15,293 nucleotides of DNA from an uncultured Bacteroidota bacterium (GTDB taxonomy: Bacteria; Bacteroidota; Bacteroidia; NS11-12g; UBA955), in assembly GCA_903959115.1 (NCBI GenBank), contig CAJBVU010000302.1, positions 1-15,293 on the forward strand, read 5' to 3'. Shown piece by piece: positions 1 to 6,786 of this stretch. Numbering within the stretch: the first letter of the stretch is position 1; the number at the start of each line of letters is the position of its first letter. The position numbers and the translations under genes were made by a program. The notes under the pieces were generated by a model. It ran no database searches. It had not been told where the DNA came from and saw nothing but the letters and a program-made list of their open reading frames with translations.

Positions 1-1617
1 GAGAACTATTCACACAATGTTGGATATAGCGAAAGGACAGATGCCGTTGTAGAGCCAAGGATTAGTACCCAGTGGTTTATGGACATGCAATTGTTCATGA
101 AGAATAATCCAGAAGTGCTTTCGTCTGTTATGGACGATGAAATTAAATTCTATCCAGCTAAATTGAAAAACACCTACCGTCATTGGATGGAAAATGTGAA
201 GGATTGGAATATTTCACGACAACTATGGTGGGGGCATAGAATTCCAGCTTGGTATAATAATTCTGGTGAATTTGTTGTCGCCAAAACAGTTGAATCCGCC
301 TTAGAATTATTTGCAGCAAAAGGCATTCAAGTCAACGCAAATGAAATTAATCAAGATCCAGATGTATTAGATACTTGGTTTAGTTCATGGCTATGGCCAA
401 TTTCTGTGTTCGATGGGATTGGAAAAGATGCAAATAAAGCTGAGTTAGATTATTACTATCCCACGAATGATCTAGTAACCGGTCCAGATATTCTGTTTTT
501 CTGGGTAGCAAGAATGATCATGGCGGGGTACGAGTTTGAAGGTAAAATGCCTTTCAAAAACGTGTATTTCACAGGCTTGATCCGTGATAAGCAGCGTCGG
601 AAAATGAGTAAGAGTCTTGGGAATAGCCCAGATGCGCTCGAATTGATCGAAAAGTACGGCGCCGATGCTGTTAGAATGGGATTGCTGTTGTGTGCACCGG
701 CCGGAAACGACATCTTATTTGATGAATCTCAGATAGAGCAAGGACGTAATTTCTGTAACAAAATTTGGAACGCATATAGATTGATGACGGGTTGGGAAGT
801 GGTGGAAAATCCAAGTACAGATGCCGCAAACAAAGCGAAGGTCTTTATTGATAGTAGAATTCAACAAGTGTTAATTGAGAACGAAAAGTTCTTTGCGGAA
901 TTTAAATTGTCCGATGCACTTATGAATATCTATAAGTTGATTTGGGACGATTTCTGTGCTGTTTACTTGGAAGCCGTAAAACCGCCATTTGGCGATCCAA
1001 TAGCAAAGAACACCTTGCTTGAAACCCAAACAATTTTTGGTCAATTGATGGCAATGTTACACCCTTATATGCCATTTATTTCTGAGGAAATACACCATGC
1101 GATCCATCAAGGCAATCCAGATAAACCTTTGGTTATTAGCGACTATCCAAAGGCCATTAATGCTTTATCGTCTTTTCCGATGGAACCATTATTATTGGTC
1201 TCTGAAATCAGAAATTTACGCAATACCAAAGGTTTATCCCCTAAGGAGTGCATACAATTGTGGATCCCTGGAAATGCATCTGTTCTAATTGACAATGCGA
1301 GCTTAATTGAAAAATTGGCGAACGTAGGAATCAATGTGATCGCATCAGATGGAATACTTAATGGTCAACCCATTTTGGTAGGCATTTACGAAGTATGGTG
1401 TGAGTTAGATCAAACAATTGACCCTGAAAAGGAAAAGGAGGAACTCAATAAAGACCTAACATATTACATCGGTTTTGCAGAATCGGTACTGAAAAAACTT
1501 AGTAATGAACGATTCGTTTCCAATGCAAAAGCGGAAGTAGTTGAAATGGAACGGAAGAAATTGGCTGACGCACAAGAGAAAATCGCATTGATTACCAAGC
1601 GATTGGAGTCTTTGTAA
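1..1617 (+). CDS. valS: Valyl-tRNA synthetase, C-terminal part (5' end outside window)
   Basis: Class I aminoacyl-tRNA synthetase that charges tRNA-Val with valine in the cytoplasm. The reading frame is open from base 1, so the gene enters from the left; 538 residues are visible, against about 870-900 for the whole family, and the HIGH motif and most of the editing domain are missing. Visible codons 10-25 (YSERTDAVVEPRISTQWF) and WWGHRIPAWY just after are typical ValRS blocks that follow the editing insert. The KMSKS ATP-binding loop is intact at bases 601-615, followed by the conserved GADAVR stretch. An anticodon-binding helical domain follows, and the last 65 residues are charged and helical, matching the C-terminal coiled-coil arm that contacts tRNA. 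The first in-frame ATG (base 79) is internal, not the start. The stop TAA lies only 5 bases from the stop of the convergent haloperoxidase gene. Identity is very secure. Confidence 0.97.
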   Translation, partial: ENYSHNVGYSERTDAVVEPRISTQWFMDMQLFMKNNPEVLSSVMDDEIKFYPAKLKNTYRHWMENVKDWNISRQLWWGHRIPAWYNNSGEFVVAKTVESALELFAAKGIQVNANEINQDPDVLDTWFSSWLWPISVFDGIGKDANKAELDYYYPTNDLVTGPDILFFWVARMIMAGYEFEGKMPFKNVYFTGLIRDKQRRKMSKSLGNSPDALELIEKYGADAVRMGLLLCAPAGNDILFDESQIEQGRNFCNKIWNAYRLMTGWEVVENPSTDAANKAKVFIDSRIQQVLIENEKFFAEFKLSDALMNIYKLIWDDFCAVYLEAVKPPFGDPIAKNTLLETQTIFGQLMAMLHPYMPFISEEIHHAIHQGNPDKPLVISDYPKAINALSSFPMEPLLLVSEIRNLRNTKGLSPKECIQLWIPGNASVLIDNASLIEKLANVGINVIASDGILNGQPILVGIYEVWCELDQTIDPEKEKEELNKDLTYYIGFAESVLKKLSNERFVSNAKAEVVEMERKKLADAQEKIALITKRLESL

Positions 1618-1622
1618 TCCGA

Positions 1623-2942
1623 CTACTTCCTCGTCTTCAAATGATTCACATGGTATTCCCCTACGGAGTTACCCAATGTTTTTCCGTGTTTAATGGCATC
1701 TACAAAGTGAATTCCTCCATACAGTCTTGAAACACAGGCTTGATTGCTTGCTTCTCTAAAATTCTTAAACCGTCGAACGCCTAGGCCAAATTCAGCTTCT
1801 GCGCTATCGGTAAATTCATATTCGCCAAACTGGGCTGTTAGCACGGTTGCTGCGGCACTTGAAACTACGCTATGTCCTGAAGGGTATTCCGGAAATCCAG
1901 GTGTTTGTATTGGCGCGACCCAACTTGAATCAATCAATTGATGTACCGCCGAAATGGGTCGCACATAGTCGGTTTGATATTTTACATACCAACAAGTGAT
2001 AAACGCATCAAAAATCGCTGATGAAAGACGCATCATACCATCTGCAGTCTCAATCAAACTATAATTCTTCTGTCGCGCTACGGTTGAAAACATCGAAAGC
2101 CAATGTCCGGCTGGACTTACCTTCAAAATATTTATGGTAGCATGGCCGTAGTGTACCGATGCATTCGGATTGTCGTCCCAATACAAAGCGGTTTCCAGAT
2201 TGGCCGGATTCTTTGCATTTACCGTATCATACACCTCTTTGGTAATACGGTAAAAACGAGACTTTTTATTGGTTGAAAATGGTTCGGGTTGTTCCCATGT
2301 GAAATCACGGACCGACTTAACTAATACGGGTCTAATTTTACCCCAATTGGGTTCGATGGCTTCCATGAAGTCGGGTGGTGTAGGCTCCCAAGAACCTGGC
2401 TTATTACGAGTTAAGAAAAATTCACGACCTCTGAAGTATGCAAATGAATCCTTTTTTGACCATTTTACGATATGATTTCCCACTGAATCACCATAAGCGA
2501 TGGAAGATTCAAACATCGAGTTCGACATTTGAGATTTATAATCATCGAGCATACGTTTTCTAAAGTTGATGATACTATCTTCTTTATAAACCAGTTTTTG
2601 ACTTACGTAAGTATGTGCAGCCAAGGCTACCAAATCGAGACAGTATCGTTTTGAAGTATCGGGCGATGGCGCAGACTTGAGTCCATTCATCATGGGCGCT
2701 GCGCTTTGATATTCAGAATAGAATGGCACAAGGGCCTCGTATGCCGCAATAGAGGCATAAACATAGCGCCTAGAACCCACTGGTGCCGCTACGTGATCAA
2801 CTACAATCGCATTTTGAATTGCCAGGTTGCAAGTCGTCAGAATGTCGTTGTGAATGATCTTATTTTCCTTTTCAGCGGGCTTTCCGCAAGACATGGCTAG
2901 GAAAATGATGGCAATGATTAGAATAGGGTAGATTTTTTTCAT
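1623..2942 (-). CDS. Vanadium-dependent haloperoxidase / PAP2-superfamily lipoprotein
   Basis: A 439-residue envelope lipoprotein: residues 1-18 are a hydrophobic signal peptide and C19 sits in a lipobox (LAMSC). The C-terminal half carries all three vanadate/phosphate-binding motifs of the superfamily: K321-x6-R328-P329, the PSGH motif at 354-357 (H357 would be the acid-base histidine), and S405-R406-x5-H412 (the histidine that ligates vanadate or attacks phosphate), followed by D415. The last motif reads H-x-x-D rather than the H-x3-D usual in PAP2 phosphatases. By family knowledge such proteins oxidise halides with peroxide when loaded with vanadate, or hydrolyse phosphate esters; sequence alone cannot decide which. 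The start ATG is directly upstream of the signal peptide. The gene follows a terminator that ends the small upstream gene, so it may have its own weak promoter or depend on readthrough. It lies one small gene from an FG-GAP/ASPIC lipoprotein. Family is secure, substrate unknown. Confidence 0.88.
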   Translation of the reverse strand: MKKIYPILIIAIIFLAMSCGKPAEKENKIIHNDILTTCNLAIQNAIVVDHVAAPVGSRRYVYASIAAYEALVPFYSEYQSAAPMMNGLKSAPSPDTSKRYCLDLVALAAHTYVSQKLVYKEDSIINFRKRMLDDYKSQMSNSMFESSIAYGDSVGNHIVKWSKKDSFAYFRGREFFLTRNKPGSWEPTPPDFMEAIEPNWGKIRPVLVKSVRDFTWEQPEPFSTNKKSRFYRITKEVYDTVNAKNPANLETALYWDDNPNASVHYGHATINILKVSPAGHWLSMFSTVARQKNYSLIETADGMMRLSSAIFDAFITCWYVKYQTDYVRPISAVHQLIDSSWVAPIQTPGFPEYPSGHSVVSSAAATVLTAQFGEYEFTDSAEAEFGLGVRRFKNFREASNQACVSRLYGGIHFVDAIKHGKTLGNSVGEYHVNHLKTRK

Positions 2943-2963
2943 GACTCAGAGATGTAAATATAT

Positions 2964-2992
2964 AAAAAAAGGCACGCAAAGTTGCGTGCCTT
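2964..2992 (-). terminator. Rho-independent terminator of the 51-residue gene
   Basis: On the minus strand, 22 bases after the stop of the small basic gene, an 8-bp perfect GC-rich stem (GGCACGCA / TGCGTGCC) with a 4-base loop, extended by two A-T pairs, is followed directly by a run of seven T. This is a textbook intrinsic terminator in the direction of the small gene. It lies 21 bases before the haloperoxidase start, so it should separate the two transcription units, at least in part. Confidence 0.88.
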
Positions 2993-3013
2993 AACTATCT
3001 AAAACAATGACAT

Positions 3014-3169
3014 TTATTGGTTTTCTTGATCTTCCAAGATAATTCCTGAAACGCCTTTGTATGGAGAAGCAATGTTCGTAACCATTTTTAAACGTTTGAT
3101 GTTATCAACGCGCTTGGTCATTCTGCTTCTGTTTTTTGCTTCTTTTCTTTTGAGTTTAGTAACAGCCAT
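3014..3169 (-). CDS. Small, highly basic conserved-type protein (51 aa)
   Basis: A short gene starting MAVTKLKRKEAKNRSRMTKR and ending GIILEDQENQ. Thirteen of the first 28 residues are Lys or Arg, while the last six carry three acidic residues; there is no signal peptide or membrane segment. The basic head suggests binding to RNA or the ribosome. Small basic proteins with this kind of MAVTKLKRK start are, as far as I recall, widespread in Bacteroidota as hypothetical proteins; whether this is the Bacteroidota-specific ribosomal protein bL38 or an unnamed family I cannot tell. The gene has its own good promoter about 20 bases upstream and a strong terminator just downstream, so it is a one-gene transcription unit with a very short leader. 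That arrangement, more than the length, supports it as a real gene. No Shine-Dalgarno is seen; the region just before the ATG is AT-rich, as is normal in this phylum. Confidence 0.8.
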   Translation of the reverse strand: MAVTKLKRKEAKNRSRMTKRVDNIKRLKMVTNIASPYKGVSGIILEDQENQ

Positions 3170-3187
3170 TTTCTTAAAATTAGGACG

Positions 3188-3218
3188 CAAAAATAATGAA
3201 ATTCATCGAAGAATGCAA
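3188..3218 (-). promoter_or_regulatory. Bacteroidota-type promoter for the 51-residue gene
   Basis: Minus strand: TATTTTTG (3188-3195) matches the Bacteroidota -7 consensus TAnnTTTG in full, and a TTG (3216-3218) lies 20 bases upstream as the -33 element, the spacing expected for the primary sigma factor of this phylum. Transcription would start around 3180, giving a leader of roughly 10-15 bases before the ATG at 3169. The promoter sits in the 71-base gap after the FG-GAP/ASPIC gene. Confidence 0.65.
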
Positions 3219-3240
3219 TTTTATCTAATAATTACCAAGA

Positions 3241-6200
3241 TTAGATTCGTTTACCATTTGAGTTATAGAATTCAATCTTCGAAACCCCTTTGGTTTTGTA
3301 GACGCCAGGAGCTTGGGATGATAAATATCCTTGTCCGCGGTTAAGGTTAACCATCTTGATCGAACCATTTACTGTGACTCTGGCATAAGACGCTTGGGAC
3401 GGTGCTTTCACGAATTCAATCGCTGCCGTTTTGCCAGATTCCTTTAGTTCAAAACCTTTGGCAGGTCCATTGTTATTTGCAATCATAAATCTCACCGCCT
3501 TTCCCTTGGTTGGTAATGATATTAATGATTTGCCATCGCCTTGGTTGTAAAGCCCCAATTGAGCTCCCGATTTATATTCAAAGCTTCCGCCATTATTCAT
3601 CAAAACAAAGGAAGGAATGGCATCGTCTCTGCCATGTGGAACTCGCGTATTGTAATTGTTGCCAGTGCAAATGATATCATCGAACCCATTCCCATCTACA
3701 TCAAAAGCTGTCATTCCAAATACAGGACCTGCCTGCGCCCACATTGGTAGTTCTACCATGCTGAATTTACCTCCATTATTTATGGCGACAAAACTAGAGA
3801 AGTAATTAACGGTTAATTGGTTCTGCTTTAGCACATCGGCGCCAAAAATCTCATCCATTGTTTTACCAGCAAAATCGCTGTAGGTAGTAAATTTCTTATT
3901 AATGAAAAATGGATACGCTTTCCCCATCTCATCCATGGTAAAAATAGGGTAGTCTGCCCCATTATAAGAATAGCTCATCGTCACGTCCTGACTTCCATTG
4001 CCATCAAAATCGGCCCAATACACTTTGGTAGGACTGCCCGATTTGGCTTGAATAAAGCTATTGTTTCCTTTGTTACCAACGATATAGTCTAAATCACCGT
4101 CGTTGTCGATGTCTACAGGTAAAATACTATTCATCCAACCCGAAAGTGACATATCACCTACATCGCCAGTCTTGTTAATGAATTTTCCACCCGAATTTTC
4201 CATAAATATCAATGGCATCCATTCACCGGCAAGAACGAGATCAGGTTTACCATCGCCATTATAATCTGAAAAAACTGCGGAACAAATCATACCTGCATTT
4301 TCAAGGTCAGGTGCCAACGCTGTAGTGACATCTTTGAATTTCCCTCCATTGTTTTGAAGCAAGTAACTGCGAACACCTAAAGCTGGCCAATTACCTGGCA
4401 TAATTCTTCCTGCAACAAATAGATCTAAATCACCGTCGCCATCAAAATCAGATGATGTAACGGAACTTGCGCTACTAACCACGCCAGGAAGTGCACCTTT
4501 GGATTCGTTGAAATTTCCTTTGCCATCGTTCGTGTACAGTTTATGTTCATATTTATTCGATGGCCAACTGAACTCAGATCCACCTACCGCAACATACAAA
4601 TCCTGGTCATTATCGCCATCGGAATCAAAAAAGACAGCACCCATCACATCTACGTCTAACGCCTTCCATGGCTGTGATTTTGCAGGAATTAGCTTTCCTT
4701 CGGGGCTATTGTCTTGAAGCAATAGAGAAGAACCGCTGCTTTCTCTCGCAGCACCAATGAAAATATCTACCGTGCCATCACCGTTTACGTCAGCAGAAGC
4801 CATTCCCGGCCCCAAGGTGGTGTATCTGTGAGGCAATAGAGGTTCACGCTTGAAATCCGGATTTTCTTGCTCAGAATGAATAAAATTGAAATTCCATTTG
4901 GTTGCGTTATCGTCAAAATAATTCACTTTGCCTTGATTGCTATAATTGACCCAATTGAATTTAACATTTGCATCAGATGAATTTACGGTCACTGTTTGAT
5001 TTGCTTTGACCCCAGTTAATATCTGAGAGCTTCCATTGGGCCAAACCACTGTAAGTTTTTGCAATTCCGTTTGAGTACCCAATCCAATGTGGACCATATG
5101 TTCCGAAGAGCTTTGATATCCTTTACTTGGCTGTATTTCGAATTTGCGAATTTTACCGGCGCTATCTTCAACAATTAATTGACAACCAACACCAAAATGG
5201 TTTTGATTCTTTTCACCGCGACACTGAACGTTTAGGTAATTATTGCTCGTGTTAACATTCTTGTAGATAAATGGTTTTTCACCTTGGTTGCAAACGACTA
5301 GATCAAACCTCCCATCGCCATCTAGGTCGCCAATTGCCGATCCCGTACTTGAACTTAAATCATCTAGACCCGCTTCTGATGCTCTATTTGTAAACCCTTG
5401 CCCCGCATTGTTTAAGAAGAAGAAATTCTGGATTTTCTCATAGGGCAGTTTTTTTAACAATTGCTCATGCGTTAAACCTTGTTTTTGCTGTTGCTCGTAT
5501 CTCGACTGGTACAGTATAAAATCCAAATTTGTTACATCACGATAATAACCATTTGAAATAAACAAATCCACAAAACCATCATCATTGAAATCCGATAACA
5601 AGGGACTCCAGCTCCAATCCGACTTAGCAACTCCATACAAGTAGGAGAGGTCAGAAAAGTGGCCATTGCCCAAATTCATTTGCAAGTTGTTTTTCATGTA
5701 CTGATGTTTGTAGCCGTTTTTGATGCCTACCATCGTGTAGTCATAATCCTTCGGCCCCATCAAGCTCATGTAACGTCTTGGACTTTCAGAAAGCATATCT
5801 ACAGTGATCAAATCACTCCATCCATCATTGTTCACATCAGCAACATCCGAACCCATTGAATTGGTACTGGAATGTTTAAAGAACTCATCAAATTTATCCG
5901 TAAATGTTCCATCCCCATTGTTTATGTAATAGCAGTCTGGTACATGGTAATCATTACAAACATATAAATCCATGAATCCGTCGTTATTGTAATCCGCTGC
6001 CGCAGCGCTAAGGCAATATCCCATTCTAACAACACCTACTTTTTCTGAAACATCGGTGTATTTATTCCCGTCATTTCGATAAAAATGTTGTTGGCTAGAT
6101 TCTGTCATATTTAGCGTCCGCGTAAACGGAGTATTAATGTTGGAAAAGAATTGATCGGCGTGGTTTCCTAAATAGAAATCCAAGTCCCCATCATTGTCAT

Positions 6201-6753
6201 AATCAAAAAAAGTTGCACACGTTGCATTGCCGGCATCATCAACACCCCATTCGGCACTAACTTCTTTAAAAGTCTCATTTTTTTGATTCAAAAAGAGTCG
6301 ATTTCGTTTCGAGTCTTTGCCTTTTAAAGGGCCCGATGAGCAAGCGTAAATATCTAACCATCCATCATTGTTTACGTCAACCATTGTAACGCCACTAATC
6401 CATTGCTTTGTGCCGGTCCCACTTTTCTCAGTAATATCTTCAAACTTAAAATCCCCTTTATTTAAGTATAGGCGAGATGATTGCTCATTCCCTGTAAAAT
6501 ACAAATCATTTAAACCATCGTTGTTGATATCGCCAATAGCTACGCCACTGCCGTTGTATAGATAATGGTAGATAAATTGGTTCAATGTATCGTTTTCGGG
6601 CACGGTATTTACGAAATCAATGCCTGTTACATCAGACTCCATCTTTTCGAAAAGCTTATCTACATTTTCATCTGAAGATTTCCCGCAGGAAACCATCATA
6701 GACATCGCCATAATACCCAATAGCGAAAAGCCACACCAGTGAAACTTATTCAT
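3241..6753 (-). CDS. FG-GAP/VCBS repeat lipoprotein with ASPIC/UnbV domain (CRTAC1-like)
   Basis: A 1170-residue predicted lipoprotein: signal peptide with C23 in MMVSC, followed by GKSSDEN. It holds 14 acidic calcium-loop motifs of the type D-x-D/N-x-D-G-x-x-D, starting near residues 75, 126, 184, 254, 306, 388, 476, 655, 710, 769, 830, 881, 915 and 1018. These define two beta-propeller blocks (about 60-500 and 640-1060). Between them, residues 504-592 form an ASPIC/UnbV domain (FGVGCQL, QPSKGYQSSSEHMVHIGLG, VVWPNGSSQ). The last 100 residues are a separate tail. Loops 710 (DSDGDNDQD), 915 and 1018 depart from the consensus and may bind calcium poorly. Proteins of this type are exported and often thought to bind ligands or act in adhesion; no enzyme activity can be assigned. 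The start is 33 bases after the rodA stop, so it could be read through from the mre operon, although a separate promoter is possible. It is near a haloperoxidase-like lipoprotein gene, a recurrent neighbour as I recall. Confidence 0.9.
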   Translation of the reverse strand: MNKFHWCGFSLLGIMAMSMMVSCGKSSDENVDKLFEKMESDVTGIDFVNTVPENDTLNQFIYHYLYNGSGVAIGDINNDGLNDLYFTGNEQSSRLYLNKGDFKFEDITEKSGTGTKQWISGVTMVDVNNDGWLDIYACSSGPLKGKDSKRNRLFLNQKNETFKEVSAEWGVDDAGNATCATFFDYDNDGDLDFYLGNHADQFFSNINTPFTRTLNMTESSQQHFYRNDGNKYTDVSEKVGVVRMGYCLSAAAADYNNDGFMDLYVCNDYHVPDCYYINNGDGTFTDKFDEFFKHSSTNSMGSDVADVNNDGWSDLITVDMLSESPRRYMSLMGPKDYDYTMVGIKNGYKHQYMKNNLQMNLGNGHFSDLSYLYGVAKSDWSWSPLLSDFNDDGFVDLFISNGYYRDVTNLDFILYQSRYEQQQKQGLTHEQLLKKLPYEKIQNFFFLNNAGQGFTNRASEAGLDDLSSSTGSAIGDLDGDGRFDLVVCNQGEKPFIYKNVNTSNNYLNVQCRGEKNQNHFGVGCQLIVEDSAGKIRKFEIQPSKGYQSSSEHMVHIGLGTQTELQKLTVVWPNGSSQILTGVKANQTVTVNSSDANVKFNWVNYSNQGKVNYFDDNATKWNFNFIHSEQENPDFKREPLLPHRYTTLGPGMASADVNGDGTVDIFIGAARESSGSSLLLQDNSPEGKLIPAKSQPWKALDVDVMGAVFFDSDGDNDQDLYVAVGGSEFSWPSNKYEHKLYTNDGKGNFNESKGALPGVVSSASSVTSSDFDGDGDLDLFVAGRIMPGNWPALGVRSYLLQNNGGKFKDVTTALAPDLENAGMICSAVFSDYNGDGKPDLVLAGEWMPLIFMENSGGKFINKTGDVGDMSLSGWMNSILPVDIDNDGDLDYIVGNKGNNSFIQAKSGSPTKVYWADFDGNGSQDVTMSYSYNGADYPIFTMDEMGKAYPFFINKKFTTYSDFAGKTMDEIFGADVLKQNQLTVNYFSSFVAINNGGKFSMVELPMWAQAGPVFGMTAFDVDGNGFDDIICTGNNYNTRVPHGRDDAIPSFVLMNNGGSFEYKSGAQLGLYNQGDGKSLISLPTKGKAVRFMIANNNGPAKGFELKESGKTAAIEFVKAPSQASYARVTVNGSIKMVNLNRGQGYLSSQAPGVYKTKGVSKIEFYNSNGKRI

Positions 6754-6786
6754 AATTTATACCTACAATATTAATGATTTATCGAT

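Noticed and set aside
79..1617. ATG at base 79 as the valS start
   Set aside because: The frame is open to base 1 and the residues before it (SERTDAVVEPR) are conserved ValRS sequence, so the gene continues left of the window.
2943..2963. TATATTTA before the haloperoxidase start as a promoter -7 element
   Set aside because: It lacks the final G, and the only upstream TTG is 14 bases away inside the terminator stem, too close for the usual spacing.
3057..3344. Plus-strand 95-residue frame across the small gene
   Set aside because: It is antisense to the 51-residue gene, its promoter and the 3' end of the FG-GAP gene, and has no recognisable domain; the minus strand explains the region better.
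3570..6530. Recurring ccatc-rich words as a tandem repeat or CRISPR-like array
   Set aside because: They are spaced irregularly and vary in sequence; each encodes a D-x-D/N-x-D-G calcium loop in one continuous reading frame, so they are protein-level repeats.
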